38,613 nt of DNA from a candidate division WWE3 bacterium (lineage in GTDB: Bacteria > Patescibacteriota > WWE3 > UBA101185 > UBA10185). Each line of letters starts with the position of its first letter. Positions within the stretch are counted from its first letter, which is position 1. Positions 23,892 through 32,259 of the stretch are shown piece after piece. The stretch spans positions 1 to 38,613 of the forward strand of contig CAMDGN010000005.1 of assembly GCA_945897985.1 (NCBI GenBank), read 5' to 3'. A program made the position numbers and the translations under genes. The notes beneath the pieces were generated by a model. It was not told the DNA's origin. It did no database searches and was given only the letters and a program-made list of their open reading frames with translations.

Positions 23892-24332
23892 TTACCTCAC
23901 TCCTTTAAAATAACAATTGTGACATATCGCTATCCCCTCAATATTTCTTGTTGCTACAGGTTTATCTTTATGGCAACCTGAACATTTCTGAAAATATTTA
24001 GGGTTAAAATAAGACCTCTTACTTCGGCAAGTAGAACATAGAAGTTCCCCTAGATAGCGAGAAAGCATTGGCCTCTCTTTACCGCACCCTTCACAAGGGT
24101 TTCTGGGTGCAAAGTTAGCTCTGTAACAACATTGGCAAATACCGTAGCCCTCAGGCGAACGCATAGCTGGACGCCTAAACCTGCCACAAATTCCACAGTT
24201 TTCCCATCCAACCTTGTTTAAGTACTTAAAGAAATCCAAACACTTGCGACATACTAATTTCTTAGTAGTTCTGTTCTTAAACACCATTCCACCAGGATCG
24301 CCGCATTTAGAACAAATACCGATCTTAGGCAT
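23892..24332 (-). CDS. Protein of four tandem zinc ribbons, unknown function
   Basis: 146 residues. Four modules each hold two CxxC pairs: Cys7/10 and 28/31, Cys46/49 and 66/69, Cys80/83 and 99/102, Cys117/120 and 137/140. The pairs within a module are separated by 15-17 residues, and each first pair is followed by a basic/RP or KP segment (GRFRRP, GKERP, HKDKP). Each module should bind one zinc ion. This suggests nucleic-acid or protein binding, with no enzyme domain. The ATG is preceded by AAGGAGGAG. A promoter TTGACA-N16-TAAAAT lies on the minus strand at 24394-24367. Arg codons include CGT and CGC, unlike the AGA-rich neighbours, suggesting a different origin. Confidence 0.7.
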   Translation of the reverse strand: MPKIGICSKCGDPGGMVFKNRTTKKLVCRKCLDFFKYLNKVGWENCGICGRFRRPAMRSPEGYGICQCCYRANFAPRNPCEGCGKERPMLSRYLGELLCSTCRSKRSYFNPKYFQKCSGCHKDKPVATRNIEGIAICHNCYFKGVR

Positions 24333-24366
24333 GGCAATCTCCTCCTTAAATATTATAGGCTGATGT

Positions 24367-24394
24367 ATTTTATATTAATATGGAAAAATGTCAA
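24367..24394 (-). promoter_or_regulatory. Promoter TTGACA-N16-TAAAAT
   Basis: On the minus strand TTGACA (24394-24389) is followed after 16 bases by TAAAAT (24372-24367), giving a leader of about 25 bases before the zinc-ribbon ATG. The leader carries AAGGAGG. A TATAAT closer to the gene is too near the Shine-Dalgarno site for a normal leader. Confidence 0.5.
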
Positions 24395-24413
24395 ATTTAG
24401 GAGAAAAAAATAA

Positions 24414-24490
24414 TGGTGGGCCCACTAGGATTCGAACCTAGGACCTTTCGGATGTAAGCCGAATGCTCTAACCAACTGAGCTATGAGCCC
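24414..24490 (-). tRNA. tRNA-Val (anticodon TAC), CCA encoded
   Basis: Acceptor GGGCTCA/TGGGCCC, anticodon arm TTCGG-CTTACAT-CCGAA, T-arm CTAGG-TTCGAAT-CCTAG, discriminator A and encoded CCA (24414-24416). TAAAAT on the minus strand (24501-24506) lies 10 bases upstream. Confidence 0.95.
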
Positions 24491-24513
24491 CCAATTTAGT
24501 ATTTTAACACAGA

Positions 24514-24852
24514 TTATCTGTGGTCGCCAGAACCTTGAAGAGTATTGTTTTCTTGTCTCTTTTTAAGCTTATCGTAGTTTTTAGAGGCAACTTCACCCAT
24601 ATCTAATCCAAATTCAGAGGCCACCATCGCAACATACCATAACACATCACCTAGCTCTTTTTTTATATCATCCCTATGTTCATCAGATATAACACCATCA
24701 GAATCTCTCATAATTTTTTTAACTTTATTTGAGATTTCTCCAGCCTCGCCGGTTAGACCTAAAGTTGGATAATATGGATTGGACCCGACTTTTGGATAAA
24801 TAGCTGTCTCTTTAGCACCTTCTTGATACTGGGTAAAAGTTAAATTTTCCAT
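24514..24852 (-). CDS. MazG-like nucleotide pyrophosphohydrolase
   Basis: 112 residues, the size of a single MazG domain. MazG-type all-alpha enzymes hydrolyse NTPs or dNTPs to monophosphates. The helical metal-binding motifs are visible: LGLTGEAGEISNKVKK (ExxE-type) and ELGDVLWYVAMVASEFGLDM (ExxD). The N-terminal TFTQYQEGAKETAIYP is common in this group. GAAAGG lies 4 bases before the ATG, so it uses a leadered mRNA. tRNA-Val follows 23 bases downstream. Confidence 0.88.
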   Translation of the reverse strand: MENLTFTQYQEGAKETAIYPKVGSNPYYPTLGLTGEAGEISNKVKKIMRDSDGVISDEHRDDIKKELGDVLWYVAMVASEFGLDMGEVASKNYDKLKKRQENNTLQGSGDHR

Positions 24853-24886
24853 AAAAACCTTTCAAGTTAAAACTGATTCTATATTT

Positions 24887-26359
24887 TCACTTACAAGAGT
24901 AAATTGCAACAACTTTATAATCGATAGGACCAAATTTTTGAATTAAATTTAAACAACCAAGACTATCAAACTCTTTTCTATCTATGTCCAAACTAACTAC
25001 AACATAATCTCTGGAGTCGTACGGGTCTCTTAAAGTTTTACCGTTATAAAACATAGAGAATGCTTCAATATTATTAGGTACAAAAACTTTTTTTTGAGGA
25101 TCTGTTTGATTTAAAAAACTAGCTGCATCATAAAAGTAGGTTCCACCGTTTTCATAAATCCCATTCTCAATTGCCGATTTAGTCCCTCCAAGAAGCGGAT
25201 TGTAATATGCAGAATATTGAGGGTTATAAATAAAGGAAATAAACACAACAAAAATAAGTGAAAAAATAACCGCAATGTTTTGAAATCTTTTTGAAGTTGT
25301 AGTCAAATAAACTGATGAAATTAAAATAATTGGTTGAAAGAAAACTAAAGAATACCTGTCTATCTTTTGATCTGAAACCGATAGAGATACTAAATAAATC
25401 CCAATTAGTAAGAATAAAATTAGTAACTCGAAGGATTTAATTTTCTTAATATTATAAATTGCAATTGCAAATAAAAATAAAATAATCGGTGAAAGTTTAA
25501 AAGGCAACACTACTAAATAAAAAAATTTATTAAGAAAGGGAGATAGAAGATAAACCCGAGGATCCTCCCCTACTGCGTGTATAATGCTATCTATAATTTT
25601 TCCTGAAGTTTGAATAGGCTCAACCCAAAGAGATGGAAAGAGAACAAAAATTGTAGTTAAATAAAAAATAAAGTAATAGATAGTAGGTTTAAATTGTCTA
25701 TTTTTCAAAAAATCTTTAACTAAAACCAATAAAATTACTGGACCTATAACAACCGAGGTAACTTTGGTTAATACTGCTAAAGCTAGAAAAACGCTTGATA
25801 AGGCTAAATTTCTATAGGTCCTATTTTTAAGCCAATAAAGAATATAAAGCACGGAAGTAAAACCAAATACAACCTCAAAGGATGTGAGGTGAAACCACCT
25901 ATTTATACCGATAAAATAAGGCTCAACTGCTATAAATAAAAAGTAAAATATAGCAGATTTTTCACTCCAGATACTTTTAATTAAATTTACTTGTAAAAAA
26001 ACAGTAAGAAGTACGACAACAACCATGCCTAATTTTGAAAATAAGTTAAGCAATGGAAAGATATCCCAATCAAAAAGATCAACCTTATAGTCTGTAAAAG
26101 TATATTGATAAGAATAGAAACTTTGCCTAATTGCAGAGTTTACAATCATTAGAGTAACTCCAGGGTGATACTTTTGGTAGGTATCAGAAAAGTCTCGATC
26201 TTTCAAAGCTTGCAGAAAACCCTCAGATCTAAGAAACCATCTAACTGAGTCATTATTAGTATGATCATAACCTAAAGAATCAAGTCTAAAAAAAAGATAA
26301 ATTAATGTAATCGCAATTAATTTGTATTTAAATTCTTTTACCCGACCTAAAATTTTCAT
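24887..26359 (-). CDS. GT-C membrane glycosyltransferase (GT39/PMT-like)
   Basis: 490 residues with about eleven or more transmembrane helices. The first loop holds acidic residues followed by a conserved-looking YQKYHPGVTLM segment, as in Dol-P-mannose-type (PMT_2) transferases. These use polyprenyl-phosphate sugars outside the membrane to glycosylate proteins or lipids. The C-terminal ~90 residues form a soluble domain (TYFYDAASFLNQTDPQKKVFVP). Acceptor is unknown. The exported Thr-rich proteins in this window would be natural candidates, but that is inference. TATAAT lies on the minus strand about 24 bases before the ATG, so a short leader exists. It may share an operon with the MazG gene (34-base gap). 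Confidence 0.8.
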   Translation of the reverse strand: MKILGRVKEFKYKLIAITLIYLFFRLDSLGYDHTNNDSVRWFLRSEGFLQALKDRDFSDTYQKYHPGVTLMIVNSAIRQSFYSYQYTFTDYKVDLFDWDIFPLLNLFSKLGMVVVVLLTVFLQVNLIKSIWSEKSAIFYFLFIAVEPYFIGINRWFHLTSFEVVFGFTSVLYILYWLKNRTYRNLALSSVFLALAVLTKVTSVVIGPVILLVLVKDFLKNRQFKPTIYYFIFYLTTIFVLFPSLWVEPIQTSGKIIDSIIHAVGEDPRVYLLSPFLNKFFYLVVLPFKLSPIILFLFAIAIYNIKKIKSFELLILFLLIGIYLVSLSVSDQKIDRYSLVFFQPIILISSVYLTTTSKRFQNIAVIFSLIFVVFISFIYNPQYSAYYNPLLGGTKSAIENGIYENGGTYFYDAASFLNQTDPQKKVFVPNNIEAFSMFYNGKTLRDPYDSRDYVVVSLDIDRKEFDSLGCLNLIQKFGPIDYKVVAIYSCK

Positions 26360-26414
26360 AAAAATGCTTGTTGTATTTAATAAAATTATACATGCCTATA
26401 ATATATAAAAGGGG

Positions 26415-26445
26415 ATGGGGATTTTTGCAGAGCAAAAATCCCCAT
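26415..26445 (-). terminator. Perfect 14-bp hairpin with 3-nt loop
   Basis: Bases 26415-26428 and 26432-26445 pair perfectly; 11 bases beyond the stop of the minus-strand gene 26457-26696, followed by CCCCTTTTATAT. The stem starts ATGGGG. Confidence 0.75.
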
Positions 26446-26456
26446 ATTTTAAAAGT

Positions 26457-26696
26457 CTAGTTGTTAGGTCGTGGATCATCAACTGAATGCCACCAATAAT
26501 CTACGCAGCGGGTAAAATAATATGTATATTTTTTACCTCTTCGTGCAAAAGACTTTAGCGCATTCTGCTTTTTGGTTCCGAATTTAGCTAATAATTCCTC
26601 GTAAGTTCCTTCGAACACGACTTCACGAACCCATACAGAATCCTCGACAGATTTGACGACTAAGCGGTACTTGCCGACATCGGGGGAAATTCTCAT
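26457..26696 (-). CDS. Small soluble hypothetical protein, 79 aa
   Basis: Starts at the ATG 26694-26696, 8 bases after GAGGGAG; the frame could be extended two codons to a TTG, but the Shine-Dalgarno spacing favours the ATG. The protein is basic in its centre (KKQNALKSFARRGKKY) and rich in aromatic residues near the end (YTYYFTRCVDYWWHSVDD). The first half looks beta-rich. No family is recognised, and there is no signal peptide. It carries the strong Shine-Dalgarno site and ATGG hairpin of the cassette class. G+C is higher than in the flanking genes. Confidence 0.55.
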   Translation of the reverse strand: MRISPDVGKYRLVVKSVEDSVWVREVVFEGTYEELLAKFGTKKQNALKSFARRGKKYTYYFTRCVDYWWHSVDDPRPNN

Positions 26697-26750
26697 ATAC
26701 AACTCCCTCTGATTCTCGAGTAATGTTTTATATTTTACAATAAATTATGA

Positions 26751-27995
26751 TTATTTAACGAAAGTTAAAGCCACACCTTTTTTACCGATTCTTCCAGTTC
26801 TTCCGATTCTGTGAATGTAATCAGCATAAGTTGCAGGCTCATCGTAGTTAATAACGTGTGAGATGTTTGGAACGTCAATTCCTCTTGAAGCAACGTCTGT
26901 TGCAATCAAAATCTCAATTTCGCTTTTTTTAAAAGAACTTAAAATCCTCATTCTTTGACCAAGAGACTTATCTCCGTGGAGAGCATCGACTTTATGACCT
27001 TTGTTTTGTAAAGCAAGTGCAAGATCATCAGCTCCTCTTTTGGTTTTAGCGAATACAAGTACTTTATCAAACTCTAATCCGGCTAAAAGCTCGTGTAGTG
27101 TTTCTAACTTACCTTTTGAATTATTGATCTTAACAATGTTTTGTTCAACATTTTTAGCAGCAGACTGTTTTGCAATCTCGATTGTAACAGGATTTCTAAG
27201 TAAGTTTGATGCAACATCTCTAATTTTAGAGCTCATTGTAGCTGAGAAAAATAGTGATTGTCTTGTATCTTTAAGATTAGAAATGATTAATTTAATATCA
27301 TTAATGAATCCCATGTCTAACATTTGATCAACCTCGTCTAAAACGATAATGTCAAAATCAGCAAAGTTAATTTTTTTAGATTTGTAATGGTCGATAAGTC
27401 TTCCAGGTGTTGCAATAACAAGTTGAGGATTTCTGCTTAAAAGTCTGATTTGAGGTGCATAAGAAGCTCCTCCAATAACTAAAGCGTCTCTAACTGAAGT
27501 ACCTTCCGCGAAAATTTTGTATTCTCCTTGAATTTGATTAACTAATTCTCTTGTAGGAGCAATAATTAAACATCTCTTAGTAGTATCGCTCATAAGTAAA
27601 CTTAATACAGGAATCAAAAAGGCTCCTGTTTTACCAGATCCTGTAGAAGCAAGACCTAGTAAGTCTTTCTTATCTAGAATTGAAGGTATAGTTTGAGATT
27701 GAATTTTAGTAGGATTTTTATAATTTCTTGAAGTGATATTTCTAAGAATTCTAGGATGTAAGCCTAAATCAAAGAATGTAACGTTTGTATCGTAAATATC
27801 ATCTTGAGTAGTTTGTACAGGCTCAGCTTTAGAGATGTACATGTCATGCTTTAAGTTTTCAGTATTGTAAGGATTTGATCTTCTATTTCCTCCATCTTTA
27901 TTTCCAAATGAGGAGTTTCTATTTCCACCAAATCTTGAGCCACTATTATTAGAAGGTCTAAACCCCCTGTTTTTAAAGTTATTTTTTTTAAACAT
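26751..27995 (-). CDS. DEAD-box RNA helicase
   Basis: 414 residues. Motif Q (THPTKIQ-like, NPTKIQSQTIP), motif I ASTGSGKT, PTRELV, TPGRLI, motif II DEVD (a variant of DEAD), motif III SAT, and motif VI HRIGRTGR are all present. The unusual part is an N-terminal extension of about 50 residues rich in Asn, Arg, Gly and Phe (RGFRPSNNSGSRFGGNRNSS). This disordered RNA-binding tail sits at the C-terminus in many bacterial helicases, while this protein ends right after the helicase core (GVALTFVK). It likely unwinds structured RNA. The ~100-base region upstream has no clear -10 next to the ATG, so this gene probably has a longer leader than its neighbours. Confidence 0.93.
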   Translation of the reverse strand: MFKKNNFKNRGFRPSNNSGSRFGGNRNSSFGNKDGGNRRSNPYNTENLKHDMYISKAEPVQTTQDDIYDTNVTFFDLGLHPRILRNITSRNYKNPTKIQSQTIPSILDKKDLLGLASTGSGKTGAFLIPVLSLLMSDTTKRCLIIAPTRELVNQIQGEYKIFAEGTSVRDALVIGGASYAPQIRLLSRNPQLVIATPGRLIDHYKSKKINFADFDIIVLDEVDQMLDMGFINDIKLIISNLKDTRQSLFFSATMSSKIRDVASNLLRNPVTIEIAKQSAAKNVEQNIVKINNSKGKLETLHELLAGLEFDKVLVFAKTKRGADDLALALQNKGHKVDALHGDKSLGQRMRILSSFKKSEIEILIATDVASRGIDVPNISHVINYDEPATYADYIHRIGRTGRIGKKGVALTFVK

Positions 27996-28092
27996 ATTTA
28001 TTTTCTATGGGATGGAGCAAAAAATGAGATGAGACAATTAAAATTCAAATCTTTCTTGATCTATCCGATCACAGGAGAAACTATATCATACA

Positions 28093-28130
28093 ATCTCAAA
28101 ATATCCTAATTTTATAGGATATTTTGAGAT
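28093..28130 (-). terminator. Perfect 16-bp AT-rich palindrome after the tRNA cluster
   Basis: Bases 28093-28108 and 28115-28130 pair perfectly with a 6-base loop. On the minus strand it follows tRNA-Phe by about 20 bases and precedes the helicase leader. It may end the tRNA transcript. Because no strong T-run follows, an operator or mRNA structure for the helicase is an alternative. Confidence 0.5.
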
Positions 28131-28150
28131 AAGAGATAAATAATCCTTAA

Positions 28151-28226
28151 TGGTGGGGAGGGTGGGAGTTGAACCCACATCGCCGGTTTTTCAGACCGGT
28201 GCCTTGACCACCTTGGCTACCGCCCC
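28151..28226 (-). tRNA. tRNA-Phe (anticodon GAA), CCA encoded
   Basis: Anticodon arm CCGGT-CTGAAAA-ACCGG, T-arm GTGGG-TTCAACT-CCCAC, discriminator A and encoded CCA. The acceptor stem GGGGCGG/CCTCCCC has a C-T mismatch at pair 5-68. It is last in the Leu-Gly-Phe cluster. Confidence 0.9.
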
Positions 28227-28230
28227 ATTT

Positions 28231-28305
28231 TGGAGCGAGAAACGGGGTTCGAACCCGCGGCCTCCTCCTTGGCAAGGAGGCGCTCTACCACTGAGCTATT
28301 CTCGC
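28231..28305 (-). tRNA. tRNA-Gly (anticodon GCC), CCA encoded
   Basis: Acceptor GCGAGAA/TTCTCGC, anticodon arm CCTCC-TTGCCAA-GGAGG, T-arm GCGGG-TTCGAAC-CCCGT, discriminator T and CCA. It lies 4 bases upstream of tRNA-Phe in the same cluster. Confidence 0.95.
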
Positions 28306-28352
28306 GATTACACAGGTATTATATCAAATATTTAGTTCAATTCTTCCTAATT

Positions 28353-28440
28353 TGGTGCGCAGAACAGGACTCGAACCTGCACGGGTTTAACCCCACAACG
28401 ACCTCAACGTTGCGCGTATACCAAATTCCGCCACCTGCGC
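28353..28440 (-). tRNA. tRNA-Leu (anticodon GAG), CCA encoded
   Basis: 88 bases with the long variable arm of a class II tRNA. Acceptor GCGCAGG/TCTGCGC, anticodon arm CAACG-TTGAGGT-CGTTG, discriminator A and CCA. TATAAT on the minus strand (28451-28456) is 10 bases upstream and should drive the Leu-Gly-Phe cluster. Confidence 0.95.
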
Positions 28441-28459
28441 ATAATTTAACATTATACAA

Positions 28460-29773
28460 CTATTTAGCTGGAGTTTTCTTTTTAGCCGCTATTATTCTCC
28501 TACAAAACTTAGGCCAATTTTTAAAAGGGACATCTGTTACAAGGGCTATTGCCTCATCTTGGGAAAACCCGCCTTCATTTAATAAAGTATTAAAAGAATC
28601 CACACCTGTTGAAACGCAAGATTCGTACTCGTCAATTGAAATTTTTTGAATATAGTCTTTCCAAACATCTGGAAAATCGGGATCTTTTAAGCCGCCGTAT
28701 CCTCCGTGTTTACTATAATATCCATTTTCAAAAAATATCTTACTTCGTGCCTTTTTCCCTCCCTTAACTTGCGCCAAAAGCTCATCTTTAACTCTTTCTA
28801 AAGACGAAAAATTAAGGTAATTTCGTAAATTCAGCTCGATTTGATAGGGAGTTGCTGAGGCATAATTTTCAGGGTAAATAATAGACGAACGATCGAAAAT
28901 ACGATTCTCAATTATCTCCTCAATCATACTATTTTTAACATGCTCCCTTTCATGCACCAGTATTCGTTCATGGAATAATTCAAATAAGCTTCTAAACGGA
29001 GGGGCCAACTCCTCCACACCTGCGTGATTAAAAGTTAAATAAACTTCTTCAGGCTTAGAATCTTCAGTAAGTCTAGTTAATCCAGTAGTTTTAAACCCAC
29101 CCAAGCTCATATTCGACCAAAAGTTTTTATCAGAACTTTGACCTTGAGTGTAAATTTGAGCGGCAGCAACATCATTTGCATCAATATCAAATGAAAAAGG
29201 TCCTAGTTTTACAGCAACTTTAGCATCTGTATCAAGGACAATTTTTGTTAAATGGGTAATCAGATCCCTATCGTCTTTAAATTTTTCTCGGAGTTTTTTC
29301 ATATTTTTGCGATTTTCTAAGAAACTATCTATTACTAAAGAAAATATGTTTTCTTGTTCAGAGCTAAAACCGTATTGAGTCTTAAATTTATTAAAAATAA
29401 ACATTAACTCATCTTTTGAAACATCCGGCTCAACATTAATCATTCTCTCCATAAAAGTTCTACAAATAGCTATTGCCTCCTGTTGTCTTAATAAAGATGA
29501 TTTGTATTCTTCAAGCGCTTGCTTTCTTGTGACTTTAGGACTGGATTTAACCTTTTCTAACTCAATTTTTGGGTCAAAAGAGTCATTGAGTGGAGGGTTG
29601 TCTAATAACTCCTGTTTGAAATCAATATTTAACAGTTTAGATAATTCCGATTTATTAATTTTTCCAAAATATTCTTTAACTTTAAGCGCCTTGTACTCCA
29701 CAAATGAAGAGATTTTCCCCTTTTCTCTTTCAGAGGGTTGGATGTATTCTGGATTATTAGAAATTGTAGACAT
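28460..29773 (-). CDS. Putative zincin-like protein (HEREH motif) coupled to a P-type ATPase
   Basis: 437 residues from the ATG at 29771-29773. That ATG overlaps the stop of the P-type ATPase gene as TAATG, so I prefer it to the ATG at 29785. No signal peptide is seen. The N-terminal half is highly charged and helical. Around residue 274 the sequence LVHEREHVKN contains HEREH, which fits the HExxH zinc-binding motif of metallopeptidases; further glutamates follow (EEIIENR) that could supply the third ligand. The rest is not recognised. Translational coupling suggests a functional link to the pump. The protease call is tentative, because HExxH motifs occur by chance. Confidence 0.5.
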   Translation of the reverse strand: MSTISNNPEYIQPSEREKGKISSFVEYKALKVKEYFGKINKSELSKLLNIDFKQELLDNPPLNDSFDPKIELEKVKSSPKVTRKQALEEYKSSLLRQQEAIAICRTFMERMINVEPDVSKDELMFIFNKFKTQYGFSSEQENIFSLVIDSFLENRKNMKKLREKFKDDRDLITHLTKIVLDTDAKVAVKLGPFSFDIDANDVAAAQIYTQGQSSDKNFWSNMSLGGFKTTGLTRLTEDSKPEEVYLTFNHAGVEELAPPFRSLFELFHERILVHEREHVKNSMIEEIIENRIFDRSSIIYPENYASATPYQIELNLRNYLNFSSLERVKDELLAQVKGGKKARSKIFFENGYYSKHGGYGGLKDPDFPDVWKDYIQKISIDEYESCVSTGVDSFNTLLNEGGFSQDEAIALVTDVPFKNWPKFCRRIIAAKKKTPAK

Positions 29774-32220
29774 TAATTTAACCATTTCATCTTATGCAAA
29801 ATTACTTTAACAACTTCTGAAAGAACAAAATACGAAAGAACCACATAAATAATTATCTTCAGGATATCCATATTTAACGGTGTAAATCCTAAAAATGTGT
29901 TGATTGAAGGATGGAAAACAGCTAAAACCGCCCCTATAGCAGTAATTACAGCAACAATGCTTAAAAATAAAGAAGGCCTTGAAGATCTTAAGAAAAAGCT
30001 TGGGGATCTTAATGAAAAAATGATAACAATTTCAGTTAAAACAGAAGTTAAAAACCATGCCGATTGAAGAATTGGCTCACCGAAAGTTCTAAAGTAGAAA
30101 AAAACTATAAAATCAAAAATGGTTGAGATTGCTCCCATAACCATTGTGATACTAATTAATCTCGTGAAATTTGATTTAGAAGGTCTTTTTAAATCAACTT
30201 GATCCACATTATCTGTTGAAACAGACATTAAAGGGACATCAGAGACGAAATTTAAAAGTAAAATTTGAATTGGTTTTAAAGGCAAGTAGCTCACAAAAAA
30301 AGTAGATGCTAACATAGCGAAGTAGTTTCCAAAGTTTGAAGAAATTGTAATCTTTATGTATTTAGTTACATTATAGAAAATCTTTCGACCCTCAAGAATT
30401 CCATCAACCAAAACATTTAAACTTTTTTTAGTTAGAATAATATCAGCGGAGGATTTGGCAATATCTGATGAGTTAGAAACAGCAATTCCGACATTTGCGA
30501 GTTTAAGTGCTGGAGCGTCATTAATACCGTCGCCTAAATAACCAACTTGATATTTAGTTTGAAGAGTTTTGATTATTTCATACTTCTCTTCGGGCGAAAC
30601 TCTACAAAACACTTTAGTGTTAAAAATAGCGTTTCGATAGTCCTCTCCCTTTAGTTTTGAAAGCTCGGTAGAGGAAATGACATCTTGAATTGAATTAGCT
30701 AAACCTAATTTCTCAGCTATGTAATAAGAAACCTCTTTACTATCCCCAGTCAAAATTTTTACTGCAATGTTTAAATTCTCAGCCTTTGCAAGAGCTTCAA
30801 CGGCCGAAAATCTTAGCGGGTCTTCAAAAGCTACAGCTCCGCAAAGCGTTAAATCTTGTTCATCTGACTCATCAAAGATGTCTTTTTTAATCTTGCTATA
30901 CCCGATAAGTAAAACTCTATTTCCCCTGCTACTTTGATCTTTATTAAAAGCAATTAATTCTTTTCTGTCTTTTTCAGTAATATGGTCAAATTTCGAAACA
31001 ATCTCAAACGCACCTTTAACAATCAAAATATTCTCATCTTTAAATTTAATTAATTTGGAGGATCTTCTTCTTAGGGGATCAAAAGGTATTTCCGATAGCT
31101 CCTTATATTTGTATTTGTAGTCACAAAAGGAAAGGATGGCCTCATCAAACGTATCCAAATTCCCCTTTTGAGAAACTGAGAAGTAAGCTAGTTTTAAAAC
31201 ATCTTCATCGCAAAATGAAACATGACCGGATACTTTCATTTTATTCTCAGTTAAAGTTCCCGTTTTATCAGTGCACAAAACTTCAATCCCGCCTAAATCC
31301 TCAATGGAGGTGAGTCTTTTCACCAAAACCTTATTTCGATAGAGCTTTAAGGCCCCATTTGAAAGCGAAAAAGTGATGACTAAAGGCAATGCTTCAGGAA
31401 TTACTGTTACAGCAAGAGCTACAGAAAATAGTAAAAATTTAGGTAAGGTATCAAAGTTATAAAAATAATTAAAGAGCACAGCTCCGGTTAGAGTAATGGA
31501 AACAAGTTTTAAGATAAAATCACTTAACTTCTTGGATTCTTTTTCGTAAATACTCTCCCCAACAGTAGATGTAGAAAGTTTGGAAATATTTCCAATTCTA
31601 GATGAAGGTCCGGTATAAACCACAATAGCGGTTCCATAACCTTTGATTACAGAAGTCCCAGAAATTAAAAATGGATCTGAGTCTTTAGTTTGATGGATTG
31701 ATTTATAAGCGGGTTTGGATTCCCCGCTAATAACAGACTCATTTAGATATAAATCATTTGATTCAACTAACTTTAAATCTGCAGGAATAATATCCCCAGC
31801 TTTAAATTCAACTAAGTCACCCGGAACCAATTCCTCATGATCAATCGAGTACTTAACTCCGCCCCTAATAACACAAGTTTTGTAGGCCGAGTATTTTTCT
31901 AATAACTTTGCAGTTTTATCAGATTTATATTCTTGGTAGAAACCTAAAGTTACATCAAGAACTACAAAGAAAAGTATAAAAAGAGCGTCAATATATTCTT
32001 TTAGAACAAGGGAGAAAAGGGCTGAAAAAATTAATAAAAAAACAAAAACATTAAATTGAGAAAGAAATAGTCTAAAAACGGAGCTCTCTTCTTTATGAAT
32101 TCTATTAAAACCAAATTTCTTATGATTTATGGCAACTTGCTCTAAAGTTAAACCTTTTTTTAAATCACTAGAGAATTCATTAGCTAAATTTTCAACCTTA
32201 TAATTAAGTAAATTCAACAT
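29773..32220 (-). CDS. P-type ATPase, cation-transporting (P2/P3-like)
   Basis: 815 residues, a full-length pump. Actuator motif VISGESKPA (TGES-equivalent), phosphorylation site DKTGTLTENKM with Asp318, hinge GDGINDAPAL, and membrane motif PEALPLVITFSLS in helix 4. The N-terminus has the cation-ATPase domain typical of Ca2+, H+ and Mg2+ pumps; there are no CPC motif or heavy-metal-binding domains, so it is not a copper or zinc pump. The ion cannot be fixed from the motifs seen. TATAAT on the minus strand (32232-32237) lies 11 bases from the ATG, and the gene at 32260 diverges from the same 39-base gap. Confidence 0.92.
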   Translation of the reverse strand: MLNLLNYKVENLANEFSSDLKKGLTLEQVAINHKKFGFNRIHKEESSVFRLFLSQFNVFVFLLIFSALFSLVLKEYIDALFILFFVVLDVTLGFYQEYKSDKTAKLLEKYSAYKTCVIRGGVKYSIDHEELVPGDLVEFKAGDIIPADLKLVESNDLYLNESVISGESKPAYKSIHQTKDSDPFLISGTSVIKGYGTAIVVYTGPSSRIGNISKLSTSTVGESIYEKESKKLSDFILKLVSITLTGAVLFNYFYNFDTLPKFLLFSVALAVTVIPEALPLVITFSLSNGALKLYRNKVLVKRLTSIEDLGGIEVLCTDKTGTLTENKMKVSGHVSFCDEDVLKLAYFSVSQKGNLDTFDEAILSFCDYKYKYKELSEIPFDPLRRRSSKLIKFKDENILIVKGAFEIVSKFDHITEKDRKELIAFNKDQSSRGNRVLLIGYSKIKKDIFDESDEQDLTLCGAVAFEDPLRFSAVEALAKAENLNIAVKILTGDSKEVSYYIAEKLGLANSIQDVISSTELSKLKGEDYRNAIFNTKVFCRVSPEEKYEIIKTLQTKYQVGYLGDGINDAPALKLANVGIAVSNSSDIAKSSADIILTKKSLNVLVDGILEGRKIFYNVTKYIKITISSNFGNYFAMLASTFFVSYLPLKPIQILLLNFVSDVPLMSVSTDNVDQVDLKRPSKSNFTRLISITMVMGAISTIFDFIVFFYFRTFGEPILQSAWFLTSVLTEIVIIFSLRSPSFFLRSSRPSLFLSIVAVITAIGAVLAVFHPSINTFLGFTPLNMDILKIIIYVVLSYFVLSEVVKVILHKMKWLN

Positions 32221-32259
32221 AACTATAATTTATTATATAGATAAAGTATAATTTTTAAT

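Noticed and set aside
97-26445. ATGG/CCAT hairpins as a mobile repeat or attC-like recombination site
   Set aside because: The stems share only about six bases at their ends and differ in the middle, and they lie directly after stop codons. A terminator role explains them more simply; only the pair at 23852 and 26415 shares a longer core.
28150-28649. Plus-strand open frames across the tRNA cluster
   Set aside because: They run through tRNA-Phe, tRNA-Gly and tRNA-Leu on the opposite strand and into the antisense of a larger gene; their protein texts are the antisense of conserved tRNA parts.
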